NCBI RefSeq assembly: GCF_019613955.1
Contig: NZ_CP080443.1
Coordinates: forward strand, 558,001-622,000
From: Chryseobacterium sp. LJ668
GTDB taxonomy: Bacteria; Bacteroidota; Bacteroidia; Flavobacteriales; Weeksellaceae
DNA length: 64,000 nt
Direction: 5' to 3'
Shown here: positions 51,497 to 60,848 of the stretch, in pieces
How positions within the stretch are numbered: the first letter of the stretch is position 1
Layout of the letters: every line of letters begins with the position of its first letter
The notes under the pieces: model-generated
Told to the model about the DNA's origin: nothing
Seen by the model: only the letters and a program-made list of their open reading frames with translations
The model's database searches: none
Translations under genes and position numbers: made by a program

Positions 51497-53161
51497 ATGG
51501 ATTTTAAAAACTTTAAAATACCTTACAGCATTGACGAGAAGTATTCTAAAAAAATTGCCTATTTTTCGATGGAATTTGCCCTTGAGCAAGTACTAAAAAT
51601 ATATTCCGGTGGATTGGGATTTCTCGCAGGCTCTCACATGAGAAGCGCTTACAATCTGAAACAGGATTTGGTAGGAATTGGCATTCTTTGGAAATTCGGC
51701 TATTACGATCAGGCAAGAAATCATGATCAGACCTTACAGCCGACATGGACGAGGAAAATGTACAGCTTTTTGGAAGATACAGGGATTAAATTTCAGATTG
51801 AAATTCACAGCGCACCAGTTTGGGTAAAAGTATGGTATCTTGACCCTGAAATTTTCCATACAGCGCCGATGTTTTTTCTTTCTACAGACGTTCCGGAAAA
51901 TGATCATATCTCAAAAACAATCAGCCATAAACTATATGATGCCAATGAATCTACGAAGTTGGCTCAATATATTTTATTGGGAAAAGGTGGTGCAAAACTA
52001 ATAGATGAGCTTAATATCGAAAGAGAAGTGTATCATTTAAATGAAGCACACGGGCTTCCTGCAGCATTTTATCTGTTAAAAAAATACGATGGAAATCTTA
52101 AAAAAGTAAAAGAAAAATTAGTTTTCACGACACATACACCAGAAGAAGCCGGGAACGAAAAGCATAATCTTAAATTATGCTACGATATGTCGTATTTTTC
52201 AGGCATGAGTATGGAGGAAGCGAAAAAACTGGAAGGTTCTGACGGTGAGCTTTTCAATCATTCTCTCTGTGCATTAAAAATGGCAAGAATAGCCAATGGA
52301 GTTTCTCAGCTTCACGGTGTGGTTTCCAGAGCGATGTGGAGTAAATATTCTGGAATTTGCGAGATCAAATCAATTACCAATGCTCAGGAATTTAAATATT
52401 GGTCTGATAAGCAGCTTTATAATGCGAAAGACGAAAACGATGAAACTGTTTTTGATTACCGCAAAAAAACCTTGAAGAAAAGACTTTTTAATATTGTTGC
52501 AGACCAAACGGGAAATCTGTTTAATCCAAACGTTTTTACCATTGTCTGGGCTAGAAGATTTGCAGGATACAAACGTGCAGATCTGCTGCTTCATGATAAA
52601 GACAGATTTTATAAACTGCTGAACAATCCGAAATATCCGGTGCAGATTATTTGGGCAGGAAAGCCTTATCCAATGGATTATTCTTCTATTTCAACATTCA
52701 ATACTTTGGTAGAAGAAAGTAAAAACCACGCAAATATGGCCGTTTTGACGGGTTATGAATTATCTTTAAGCAAATCTCTGAAACAAGGCTCAGATTTGTG
52801 GCTCAACAACCCGAGAGTGCCAAGAGAAGCTTCGGGAACTTCTGGGATGTCTGCTGCAATGAACGGCTCGGTAAACCTGTCGACTGACGATGGATGGATT
52901 CCTGAATTTGCAAAACATGGTGAAAATTCTTTCGTCGTCCCCAAGTGTGATTACGAAAAAATGAGTATTTACGAACAGGATAATTATGATCTTAATGCAT
53001 TATATGAAATCCTTGAAAAGGAAATCCTTCCTACTTATTATGACGAGCCGAAAAAATGGCGAAAAATACAGCAAAATGCTATGAATGATGTCAAAGACCA
53101 GTTCAACAGCGACCGAATGGCTGATGAATATTATGAAGTTCTTTACAACCAGAAAATGTAA
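51497..53161 (+). CDS. Alpha-glucan phosphorylase-like protein lacking the PLP lysine
   Basis: From the ATG at 51497 the product has 554 residues, the length of short GT35 alpha-glucan phosphorylases (TIGR02094 type). Seen: KIAYFSMEFALEQVLKIYSG (about 16-35), LNEAHGLPAAFYLLKKYDGN (about 178-197), FTTHTPEEAGNEKH (about 205-218) and WARRFAGYKRADLLLHDKDR (about 348-367). In the segment ASGTSGMSAAMNGSVNL (about 445-461) Ser452 stands where GT35 enzymes have the Lys that binds pyridoxal phosphate (GTSGMKAA). A TTG-initiated extension is possible but less likely. Phosphorolysis is therefore doubtful; a TACCTTTG -7-like element (51462-51469) precedes the gene. Confidence 0.88.
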   Translation: MDFKNFKIPYSIDEKYSKKIAYFSMEFALEQVLKIYSGGLGFLAGSHMRSAYNLKQDLVGIGILWKFGYYDQARNHDQTLQPTWTRKMYSFLEDTGIKFQIEIHSAPVWVKVWYLDPEIFHTAPMFFLSTDVPENDHISKTISHKLYDANESTKLAQYILLGKGGAKLIDELNIEREVYHLNEAHGLPAAFYLLKKYDGNLKKVKEKLVFTTHTPEEAGNEKHNLKLCYDMSYFSGMSMEEAKKLEGSDGELFNHSLCALKMARIANGVSQLHGVVSRAMWSKYSGICEIKSITNAQEFKYWSDKQLYNAKDENDETVFDYRKKTLKKRLFNIVADQTGNLFNPNVFTIVWARRFAGYKRADLLLHDKDRFYKLLNNPKYPVQIIWAGKPYPMDYSSISTFNTLVEESKNHANMAVLTGYELSLSKSLKQGSDLWLNNPRVPREASGTSGMSAAMNGSVNLSTDDGWIPEFAKHGENSFVVPKCDYEKMSIYEQDNYDLNALYEILEKEILPTYYDEPKKWRKIQQNAMNDVKDQFNSDRMADEYYEVLYNQKM

Positions 53162-53167
53162 AAATAT

Positions 53168-53199
53168 AAAACCTTCCGCAGTTCACGGAAGGTTTTTTT
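53168..53199 (+). terminator. Terminator of the phosphorylase-like gene
   Basis: An 11-bp stem AAAACCTTCCG/CGGAAGGTTTT with a 7-nt loop and a T run. Confidence 0.88.
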
Positions 53200-53203
53200 A
53201 CAA

Positions 53204-53395
53204 TTAATCTTTTTTCTTTTTCTCTTTAGGTACTTTCAAACCTTTTTCACGTGCTTCAGATATTCCGATGGCTACTGCCTGCTTTTTATCTGTCACTTTC
53301 TTGCCGGATGATGACTTGAGCTTTCCATCTTTAAATTCTTTCATCACCTTTCCCACTTTTTCCTGAGCTTTCTCTGAATATTTAGTCTTGCTCAT
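53204..53395 (-). CDS. Small basic DUF6496-family protein
   Basis: A 63-residue, strongly basic protein with the DUF6496 pattern: KYSEKAQEKVGKVMKEFKDG, KLKSSSGKKVTDKKQAVAIG and ISEAREKGLKVPKEKKKKD. The regular Lys/Glu helix and the GKKVTDxKQAxAIGxSEAR motif are those of small DNA- or RNA-associated proteins found in many bacteria; the function is unknown and often linked to stress or stationary-phase survival in annotation. A one-codon longer start (53398) is possible. It follows a 157-residue gene on the same strand with an 11-bp gap, so they are probably cotranscribed. Confidence 0.75.
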   Translation of the reverse strand: MSKTKYSEKAQEKVGKVMKEFKDGKLKSSSGKKVTDKKQAVAIGISEAREKGLKVPKEKKKKD

Positions 53396-53406
53396 CATTG
53401 ATATAT

Positions 53407-53880
53407 TTAAGATTTAGATATAGAAACTCCAATTTCATAAACATGGGCATGCTTCAAATATTTTGAACGTTCTCTTGATGTCACAGATTCCAATTTATCA
53501 TTTTTGATGACAATAATGGGGTCTTCGGCATTTTCGATTTCAAAATTGGCAAGATATCTTTCATCAGGTGCGTCACCTCTCATTTTTGACTGCATCTTTT
53601 GCAGCTCATCGGCATATTGCTTGAAACCGGGATCTGATGAATGAATGAATTTATACTCATCACCTGCATCTACATAATAATGAAGGTTTTTTTCTATAAG
53701 ACCAGCTTCCGAAGTAATTTGCGGATTGTCATTTCCATCTTTAAAACCAACTTCTACTACAGTTCCACCAATTTTATCAGCATGCTCCTGTGCGTCTTTA
53801 ATGCTTGAAAAACCGGTGTACACAATTTGATCATCCAATTCGTATTTATTCAGTTTCTGATGATGTGCATTTGTTTCCAT
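53407..53880 (-). CDS. Hypothetical acidic protein
   Basis: From the ATG at 53880 the product has 157 residues, rich in Asp, Glu, Lys and His, without a signal peptide. It contains NKYELDDQIVYTGFSSIKDA and QEHADKIGGTVVEVGFKDGN in the first half and RYLANFEIENAEDPIIVIKN in the second. The family is not recognised. Starts at 53889 (MII) are possible. Together with the basic small protein downstream it forms a two-gene minus-strand unit. Stress response is a guess based only on context. Confidence 0.65.
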   Translation of the reverse strand: METNAHHQKLNKYELDDQIVYTGFSSIKDAQEHADKIGGTVVEVGFKDGNDNPQITSEAGLIEKNLHYYVDAGDEYKFIHSSDPGFKQYADELQKMQSKMRGDAPDERYLANFEIENAEDPIIVIKNDKLESVTSRERSKYLKHAHVYEIGVSISKS

Positions 53881-54079
53881 AATTATCATTTTTAATGTTA
53901 AAAAATATATTCAATTTTTCTGCCAAAATTTAGTACCTCTTTATCTGTTACAACATTGACACTAATAAGGTAGTCATTTATTTACATTATAAACATCAAT
54001 AAATATATTTATTTAGAAATTTTTGATTTAAGCATCTACTAATTAAAAAAAAATTAAATTTGCGCAAAATCTTACCTAT

Positions 54080-55261
54080 ATGAAACTGAGTTTTATTTTT
54101 TCTATTTTTCTATCATGTACAGCAATATTGGGCCATGCTCAAAGAATTGATGCTGAGAATATTTCCTTTCAATTACTAAAAGAACCGACTAATGCTGTGG
54201 AAGCTCAAAACAGAAATTATTCTGTCACTGTCAATTCACCGTATAATATCACAAAAGAAGATGCCATAAAAGAGGCAAAAGACAAACATCAGAAAAATGT
54301 AGATAATTATGACCAAAGCGTACAAGATGCCAAAAATCAACACGCTGAAAAATTAAAAGACTATGAAGCTGACGTAAAAAGACTTAACGAAAAATACAGA
54401 ACAGAATCTGAGCAGTATAACAAAATGAAAACTGTAGAAAAAATTGCTATGAATGCAATGCCACCGGTTTTGAGACTGCCATCGCGTCCGCAAATGAATA
54501 TCCCGCAAAAACCATTGTACACTGAGCCTGATCTTCGAAATGCACTAATAGTTGACAATAAGGTCCTTGCTTCTCAAATATCGATTGACGGCTTCACAAG
54601 AGGCGGAAATTACATTGATATTGCCATCAATATGGAGAGAACAAATTTTCAGGATAATGCAGGAAAATCATTTGCCAATCAGCCTACAAAGTTAGTCGTA
54701 AAGCAAGGTGGAACAGTAAAAATTGATAAAAATCTGTTTTCAGATTTTGAGGAGATCGCTTCTAGCCCCACTAATGAAATCAACTTGAGTGCTCACGAAA
54801 AAAATTATCTTCAGAAGGTGATTGCTAAGATCAATGATATTCTGGCTGAAAACTATGGCTTCTCAAAAATTATCTCAACGGTAAAATTAGAAAGTGTAAA
54901 AAACAAAGGAGAATATGACGATTTGGAAAAAGCGCATATTTACGTGACAACGAATCTTAAAAAAATGCAGGCAAAACCAGATTACGCTCCCAACAAAACA
55001 GCTTTTGAAAATTTGAACAAAGGTATTGACATCTGGAAAGCAACTCTTAAAAAGATCGATTACAACGATAAAAAAGCAATATTCAACGGCAAAATCGCAA
55101 CCTATTTATATTTAAATTTAATACGTCTAAATCTTGCATTGGGAAATAAAACAGAGGCAGAAAAGTATCTTAACGAAATGCAGGAACACCTGGTAGATTT
55201 AAAATTATCTTTTGACCAAAATTATGAGCTGAAAGCTCTGGAACAAAAACTTTATAATTAA
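54080..55261 (+). CDS. Exported protein with coiled coil, first gene of a two-gene unit
   Basis: The 393-residue protein has a signal peptide (SFIFSIFLSCTAILGHAQ). A coiled-coil region (about 58-118: KEAKDKHQKNVDNYDQSVQD, then HAEKLKDYEADVKRLNEKYR) precedes a Pro-rich link (LRLPSRPQMNIPQKP) and a C-terminal helical part with a tetratricopeptide-like pair (about 310-390: YLYLNLIRLNLALGNKTEAE, KYLNEMQEHLVDLKLSFDQN). It is periplasmic or outer-membrane-associated. A TAAATTTG -7 element (54055-54062) lies 18 bp before the ATG. The next gene starts one base after its stop, so the two proteins are likely partners. No named family; function unknown. Confidence 0.78.
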   Translation: MKLSFIFSIFLSCTAILGHAQRIDAENISFQLLKEPTNAVEAQNRNYSVTVNSPYNITKEDAIKEAKDKHQKNVDNYDQSVQDAKNQHAEKLKDYEADVKRLNEKYRTESEQYNKMKTVEKIAMNAMPPVLRLPSRPQMNIPQKPLYTEPDLRNALIVDNKVLASQISIDGFTRGGNYIDIAINMERTNFQDNAGKSFANQPTKLVVKQGGTVKIDKNLFSDFEEIASSPTNEINLSAHEKNYLQKVIAKINDILAENYGFSKIISTVKLESVKNKGEYDDLEKAHIYVTTNLKKMQAKPDYAPNKTAFENLNKGIDIWKATLKKIDYNDKKAIFNGKIATYLYLNLIRLNLALGNKTEAEKYLNEMQEHLVDLKLSFDQNYELKALEQKLYN

Positions 55262-55262
55262 G

Positions 55263-56648
55263 ATGAAAAAAACATTTATCATTACACTATCAGTAGTCAG
55301 TGCATTGGCTTTCGGGCAGAAGAAATTCGTTTACGGAGAAGGTTTTGAATATAATTCTCAATATGAAAAAGATATCAAGCTCGTTCTTTGTGATGACTAT
55401 AATCAGTATGTATTCAGTGATATTAATGAAGACGGCTACAGCAGTTATCCTCATAAAAAAATAATCATCAGGAAACTTGATCAGAACGGAAGCCTTATCG
55501 ATACTTTTATTAAAGATTATGCCAATAAAACAAACGGCGTTATTCACAATTATCTGGGATCTACAGAGATCGGCAAAGATCAGTTTGTAGTTTTCACTGA
55601 AGAGATTCAAAACAAAACAAACAGAAAAGAAATCTATCAGCACGTTTTCAATAAAAAAGATGGTAATTTTATCACCACAAGCATTGCAAAACTTTTCGTA
55701 GAATCTGGTTTAAAGCAAGGTACAACCTATGTCAGATTCTCAGAAAACGGAAAATATGCTGCGATCATCAATGACAGATCGGTCTCTAAAAAAACAGCCA
55801 ATACTATTGATAATATGGTGATTGATCTTGCCACACTTTCAAAGAAATGGGAAAAAGAGATCACACTGGATACCGATTATATGGAAGATGAGCTTGCAGT
55901 AACCAATTCCGGGAGAGTATTGATTTTAAGAAAATCTACCGGCTGGAAAGAGTCTTCAAAATTGGTGTATGTTTCGGCGCAAGGCGAACAGGAAATTCCT
56001 TTAAAAGAAAAACTGATCTTGAAAACATTAACTCCGGTTTCTATTAATGATCAGGATTATCTTGTGTCATTCGGTTACTTTACGGGGATCAGAGTTAATC
56101 AGAGTAATTTTGCTGATATGGCATTCATCAATCTTCAAAACGGAAATATTGCCATGAGTGAAGTTCCGGAATACAGAAATAATACAACAATGTCTGGTAT
56201 AGATATTCCGATTGCCCAGGTTGTGAACGGTAAAACATATCTGTACGGATTTGACATTAACAAAAGAATGCCGCAGTCTACCTCGTCAAATCGTTTCCCA
56301 GATCCTATTATCACCTACGGAACAGGAAGATGGTTCGCAGTAAGTTCTGATGGCGCTACAAGCTCGACTCCAACGGGAAGCAACGGAAAAGTAGGCTATT
56401 TTGTGAAAGGTAGCTCAAATTATCTATTTACCGACAATTATAATTTAACAGCCTTCAAAATGGGAAATACAGCAAAATCGGGAACTTTGAGCATCAATAA
56501 CAATAGTGAAGGAAACGGAACCGTAAAAAGCGGTGAACCTGTCTTAACTTCAATAAGATACATTCCTGAATCTGACAGAATAATTTTCCTCAGAAAATTA
56601 GACGCCAATCATTTTGACACAAAAAGTGTTTATAATTGGGATAAATAA
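55263..56648 (+). CDS. Exported protein of unknown function, partner of the coiled-coil protein
   Basis: A 461-residue exported protein (signal peptide KKTFIITLSVVSALAFGQ) starting one base after the preceding gene. The sequence has the look of a beta-propeller: repeated strands such as DYNQYVFSDINEDGYSSYPH, KKDGNFITTSIAKLFVESGL, GRVLILRKSTGWKESSKLVY and FINLQNGNIAMSEVPEYRNN. No catalytic motif or sorting domain is visible, so it is not an obvious T9SS cargo. With its partner it may form a periplasmic or surface complex. A terminator follows at 56669. The family is not recognised. Confidence 0.78.
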   Translation: MKKTFIITLSVVSALAFGQKKFVYGEGFEYNSQYEKDIKLVLCDDYNQYVFSDINEDGYSSYPHKKIIIRKLDQNGSLIDTFIKDYANKTNGVIHNYLGSTEIGKDQFVVFTEEIQNKTNRKEIYQHVFNKKDGNFITTSIAKLFVESGLKQGTTYVRFSENGKYAAIINDRSVSKKTANTIDNMVIDLATLSKKWEKEITLDTDYMEDELAVTNSGRVLILRKSTGWKESSKLVYVSAQGEQEIPLKEKLILKTLTPVSINDQDYLVSFGYFTGIRVNQSNFADMAFINLQNGNIAMSEVPEYRNNTTMSGIDIPIAQVVNGKTYLYGFDINKRMPQSTSSNRFPDPIITYGTGRWFAVSSDGATSSTPTGSNGKVGYFVKGSSNYLFTDNYNLTAFKMGNTAKSGTLSINNNSEGNGTVKSGEPVLTSIRYIPESDRIIFLRKLDANHFDTKSVYNWDK

Positions 56649-56668
56649 AATATTTAAAAACATTATAC

Positions 56669-56701
56669 AGCCGGCAGAAAAAATCTCTGCCGGCTTTTTT
56701 T
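56669..56701 (+). terminator. Terminator of the two-gene exported-protein unit
   Basis: A 10-bp stem AGCCGGCAGA/TCTGCCGGCT with loop and a T6 run. Confidence 0.88.
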
Positions 56702-56743
56702 ATAAATTACTATATTTGAAGTCTTACGACATTTAGATTTAAA

Positions 56744-58873
56744 ATGAAAAAACTTTTACTTACACTTAGTCTTGTTGCTGTGTTTCAAAATGTAGCGGCG
56801 CAGGAAATCACTTTAGATAAAATATATTCGGGATATTACCGCGGAAAAGGTATTGCCGGAATCACGTCTATGAAAAACGGTGAAAATTATCTTGTCATCG
56901 AGCAGGGCGGAATTGCAAAATATTCTTATAAAACCTCTCAGAAGGAAGGAAATTTGGTTGACGGAAGTTTTGAAAGCTATGAATTTTCTGATGATGAGTC
57001 AAAAATTCTTCTTTTAAAAGATAGCCAACCGATTTACAGACACTCTTTTTTAGGAAAATATGACATAAAAGATTTAAAATCTGGAAAAACGACAAGCCTG
57101 AACGAAGGTAAATTTGTTCAGGAACCTAGATTTTCTCCCGACGCCACTAAGATTTCTTTCATCGTCGATAATAATTTATTCTTTCAGGATCTTAGTTCAG
57201 GAAAAATCACACAAATTACGGAGCATGGAGTAAAAAACAAAGTTTTGAACGGTCTTGCTGACTGGGTGTATGAAGAAGAATTCGGTCATGCGAGATTGTA
57301 TGAATGGACGAAAAACTCTGCCGATATAGTATTTGTAAAGCTGGTAGAAACTGATGTTCCGGAAATTTACATTCCGATGTATGGGAAATCGCTGTACCCA
57401 ACCGAGATGCGTTACAAATATCCGAAAGCCGGAGAAAAAAACTCTGTGGCATCGGCATATACTTATCATTTGGCAGACGGAAAAAAGACTAAAGTCAATT
57501 TAGATCAATTTAAAAACTATTACATTCCGAATGTTATTCAAACTTCAAATGCTGATGAAATTGTTTTGATCACTTCACAGAGAACTCAAAATGCTTCTGA
57601 TGTTTTGAAGGTAAATACAAAAACAGGTGAAGTTACAAAACTATTTACTGAAACGGATGATAAATGGATTGATACAGACAATGTAACACTTGAATTTTTA
57701 GAAGACAACAGTTTTCTTTGGGGATCTGAGAGAGACGGAAACCGCCATCTGTATTGGTATGACAAAGATGGAAAATTGAAAAAACAGATCACGAAAGGAA
57801 ATTGGGAAATAACCGATTATTATGGTTATAACCCTAAATCTAATGAGATTTACGTACAGACCACTGAAAAAGGAAGCATCAATAAGGTAGTTTCCAAAAT
57901 CAATATTCAGAACGGGAAAGCACAGCTGATTTCTAATGCTGAAGGGAATAATTCGGCCAATTTCAGCAAAAATTATAATTATTTTATTGAAACTTCTTCT
58001 ACCGTTTCAAAACCGTACACCTATGTTTTAAAAAACGGATCAGGGAAAACAGTGAAAGAGCTTCAGAATAATAATGACCAGCTGAAAAAACTACAGGCTG
58101 ATAATTTTGTTAATAAAGAGTTCATTACAATTCCCAACGAAGCCGGAGATCAGATGAACGCATGGATTATTAAGCCAAAAAACTTTGATCCGAACAAAAA
58201 GTATCCGTTATTCATGTTCCAGTATTCTGGTCCGGGATCGCAGCAGGTTGCAAATTCCTGGGATAACGGAAACGCGCTCTGGTTTGAAATGCTGGCTCAG
58301 AAAGGATACATCGTGGCTTGTGTAGATGGGCGTGGAACAGGTTTTAAGGGAGCTAAATTTAAAAAAGTAACCTTTAAAAACTTAGGGAAATATGAAATTG
58401 AAGATCAGATTGCTGCCGCAAAATGGTTCGGAACCCAATCTTACATCGACAAAAGCAGAATCGGTATTTTCGGATGGAGTTTCGGGGGTTACATGGCAAG
58501 TTTGGCAATGACAAAAGGCGCAGATGTTTTCAAAACAGGAATTGCCGTTGCACCGGTAACCAACTGGAGATATTATGATTCTGTGTATACCGAAAGATTT
58601 TTGCTGACACCGCAGGAAAATCCGACTGGTTATGATGACAATTCGCCGACAACGTATGCCAATTTATTAAAAGGTAAATTTCTACTGATCCACGGAACTG
58701 CCGATGACAACGTACATTTCCAAAATTCGCTGGAGTTTTCTGAAGCGTTGATTCAGAACAAAAAGCAATTTGAATTTATGGCATATCCCGACAAAAACCA
58801 CGGAATTTATGGCGGACAGACCAGACCTCAACTGTACCAGAAAATGACAGATTTTATTTTGGAAAATTTATAA
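56744..58873 (+). CDS. Dipeptidyl peptidase IV-like S9B serine peptidase
   Basis: The 709-residue exported enzyme (signal peptide LLLTLSLVAVFQNVAAQE) cleaves Xaa-Pro or Xaa-Ala dipeptides from peptide N-termini in the periplasm. The N-terminal beta-propeller (about 40-440, including DWVYEEEFGHARLYEW, the Glu pair that fixes the substrate amino end) precedes an alpha/beta hydrolase domain: GWSFGGYMAS (nucleophile Ser about 577), GTADDNVH (Asp about 654) and KNHGIYGG (His about 686) form the triad. TATATTTG (56711-56718) is a fitting -7 element. It sits upstream of three POT transporters, with which it probably makes a peptide-use module. Confidence 0.95.
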   Translation: MKKLLLTLSLVAVFQNVAAQEITLDKIYSGYYRGKGIAGITSMKNGENYLVIEQGGIAKYSYKTSQKEGNLVDGSFESYEFSDDESKILLLKDSQPIYRHSFLGKYDIKDLKSGKTTSLNEGKFVQEPRFSPDATKISFIVDNNLFFQDLSSGKITQITEHGVKNKVLNGLADWVYEEEFGHARLYEWTKNSADIVFVKLVETDVPEIYIPMYGKSLYPTEMRYKYPKAGEKNSVASAYTYHLADGKKTKVNLDQFKNYYIPNVIQTSNADEIVLITSQRTQNASDVLKVNTKTGEVTKLFTETDDKWIDTDNVTLEFLEDNSFLWGSERDGNRHLYWYDKDGKLKKQITKGNWEITDYYGYNPKSNEIYVQTTEKGSINKVVSKINIQNGKAQLISNAEGNNSANFSKNYNYFIETSSTVSKPYTYVLKNGSGKTVKELQNNNDQLKKLQADNFVNKEFITIPNEAGDQMNAWIIKPKNFDPNKKYPLFMFQYSGPGSQQVANSWDNGNALWFEMLAQKGYIVACVDGRGTGFKGAKFKKVTFKNLGKYEIEDQIAAAKWFGTQSYIDKSRIGIFGWSFGGYMASLAMTKGADVFKTGIAVAPVTNWRYYDSVYTERFLLTPQENPTGYDDNSPTTYANLLKGKFLLIHGTADDNVHFQNSLEFSEALIQNKKQFEFMAYPDKNHGIYGGQTRPQLYQKMTDFILENL

Positions 58874-58880
58874 ATAAGAA

Positions 58881-59032
58881 ATGAAAAAATATTTATACAG
58901 TATTTTTTACTAGCGCTAATTCACAAATCAAAACTTTACGGAATTTCTAAAACTGAACAATCAACTAAATCTGATATTGTTGAGGAAGTAATGTATACCA
59001 ATCCTCCTCCACCAATAATAAAAAATAAATAA
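58881..59032 (+). pseudogene. Small secreted peptide gene broken in a T run
   Basis: An ATG at 58881 gives MKKYLYSIFY and stops at TAG. If the run of six T at 58903-58908 had seven, the frame would read MKKYLYSIFLLALIHKSKLY, then GISKTEQSTKSDIVEEVMYT and NPPPPIIKNK, stopping at TAA 59030-59032. That is a hydrophobic signal-like start followed by a short polar peptide with a Pro4 motif. It begins 7 bp after the DPP-IV stop and is followed directly by a terminator, as a real last gene would be. So it is a decayed, phase-variable or wrongly called small gene. No family is recognised. Confidence 0.5.
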
Positions 59033-59042
59033 AATATATTTT

Positions 59043-59076
59043 CAACCTTTCAGAATCATCCTGAAAGGTTTTTTTA
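59043..59076 (+). terminator. Terminator after the DPP-IV unit
   Basis: A 10-bp stem AACCTTTCAG/CTGAAAGGTT with a 7-nt loop and a run of T. Confidence 0.85.
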
Positions 59077-59125
59077 TAAAATTTCAAATTAAAAAGCTAT
59101 TTTTGAAAAATTTGAAATTTGAATT

Positions 59126-60775
59126 ATGAAAACCAAACACCCAAAAGGCCTTCCGTACTTATTTTTCACAGAAATGTGGGAGCGTTTCGGCTATTATCTT
59201 ATCCTCGGAATCTTTGTACTCTACATGATAGACAGCGAAAAAGGCGGTTTGGCATTTGACGATAAAAATGCAGACGATATCTTCGGAACTTTTATCGCTC
59301 TTACATATTTGACCCCTTTTTTAGGTGGTTTTTTAGCCGACAGAGTTTTGGGTTACATAAAAGCTATCTACATCGGAGGTTTCCTGATGGGATTAGGATA
59401 TATAGGCGTCGGTTTGTTTAAGGAGCTTCCTCTTTTTTATGCCTCATTAGGATTAATTATCATCGGAAACGGTTTTTTCAAGCCAAGTATATCTACACTC
59501 TTAGGTAATTTATACAACGAAGAACCTTACAAAGCCAATAAAGACGCCGGTTATAACATATTTTATATGGGGATCAACATCGGGGCATTTGTCTGCAATA
59601 TTATTGCGGCCTTTATGCGAAACAAATATGGTTGGGGTCCCGCTTTTATGACTGCAGGAGTCGGAATGTTTATAGGATTGCTGGTTTTTACAATCGGTAG
59701 AAGACATATTCTAAAAGCCAATATTCTAAAACCCGTACAGGAAGGTGATACCAAAATTTCTGATATTTTATTAAAGGTATTTTTACCTGCTATTATATTT
59801 GGGCTTATCGGATGGTTTATTCCGGATAATATTTTTGGAAGTGATAGCACAGACGCCTTTATTTTTGCATGTGTCCCGGTAATCTATTTCTACGTTATGC
59901 TTTACGTAAAAGCCAATGCAGAAGATAAAAAGCCAATCGGTGCCTTGCTTGCCATCTTTGCCGTAAGTTTAATGTTTTGGGCGGTTTTTAAGCAAAACGG
60001 AACTGCTTTAACACGTTGGGCAAATTATTACACAGACAGATCGGTACCTGCTCCACTGGAAAAACCTCTTGAAGCTATTTTCTTAGTCGATAAAAAAGAC
60101 TTCCAGGATAAAGAAGTTTCCGTATATGATGATCAGTATCAGGTTAAAAAGGAGGATGGAAAAGCTTTAAAAGAAAATGGAAAAGATATATATTTTAGAA
60201 ATATTTCCAAAGCTGAACGTACAAAACTGAATTCTGACCCTGCGCAGCAAGTCAGCCTTTACAATACAGAATTATTTCAATCTATCAATCCTGGCTGGGT
60301 CATTTTACTTACACCGGTTGTAGTTGCATTTTTTATGATGCTGCGAAGAAAAGGAAAAGAGCCAAGCACACCTTCAAAAATTGTTTTAGGGTTATTTATA
60401 TCGGCTTTGTCATGTCTGGTAATGGTTGGCGCTGTATATGCCGGTCAAAACGGATGGATTAAAGTCTCCGCATTGTGGCTGGTTGCCGCGTATGGAGTAA
60501 TTACAGTGGGCGAACTTTGTCTTTCACCTATGGGATTATCGTTGGTGTCAAAACTTTCACCACCAAGGTTAACAGCCTTAATGATGGGAGGTTTTTTCCT
60601 TTCAACATCCATCGGAAACAAACTTTCAGGAGTTTTAGCAAGTTTTTGGTATGATTATGATAACAAGGCCAATTTTTTTATCGTTAATTTTGGTTTATTA
60701 CTTTTGGCAACGCTTTTAGGCTTATCAATTTTAAAAAGATTAAATAAAATAATGAAGGAAAAAGGAGTTAATTAA
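59126..60775 (+). CDS. Proton-dependent oligopeptide transporter (POT/PTR2), copy 1
   Basis: The 549-residue inner-membrane protein of the POT family (MFS) imports di- and tripeptides with protons. TM1 has the ExxER motif in FTEMWERFGYYLILGI (about 14-29), TM2 carries GGFLADRVLGYIKAIY (about 72-87), and TM4-5 have GNGFFKPSISTLLG (about 116-129) and YNIFYMGINIGAFV (about 147-160). The C-half has GELCLSPMGLSLVSKLSPP (about 462-480), a POT signature. A long hydrophilic loop (about 300-390) lies between the halves, as in several Bacteroidota members. A TATTTTTG -7 element lies at 59098-59105, and the protein has a terminator of its own. Confidence 0.95.
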   Translation: MKTKHPKGLPYLFFTEMWERFGYYLILGIFVLYMIDSEKGGLAFDDKNADDIFGTFIALTYLTPFLGGFLADRVLGYIKAIYIGGFLMGLGYIGVGLFKELPLFYASLGLIIIGNGFFKPSISTLLGNLYNEEPYKANKDAGYNIFYMGINIGAFVCNIIAAFMRNKYGWGPAFMTAGVGMFIGLLVFTIGRRHILKANILKPVQEGDTKISDILLKVFLPAIIFGLIGWFIPDNIFGSDSTDAFIFACVPVIYFYVMLYVKANAEDKKPIGALLAIFAVSLMFWAVFKQNGTALTRWANYYTDRSVPAPLEKPLEAIFLVDKKDFQDKEVSVYDDQYQVKKEDGKALKENGKDIYFRNISKAERTKLNSDPAQQVSLYNTELFQSINPGWVILLTPVVVAFFMMLRRKGKEPSTPSKIVLGLFISALSCLVMVGAVYAGQNGWIKVSALWLVAAYGVITVGELCLSPMGLSLVSKLSPPRLTALMMGGFFLSTSIGNKLSGVLASFWYDYDNKANFFIVNFGLLLLATLLGLSILKRLNKIMKEKGVN

Positions 60776-60798
60776 TTTCTTTTTCATCCAATACAAGT

Positions 60799-60830
60799 AA
60801 AAGCTGTAGATTAATCTGCAGCTTTTTTGC
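60799..60830 (+). terminator. Terminator after POT copy 1
   Basis: An 11-bp stem AAAGCTGTAGA/TCTGCAGCTTT (one wobble) with loop TTAA and a T6 run. Confidence 0.85.
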
Positions 60831-60848
60831 TTAAAATAAAATTAAATC

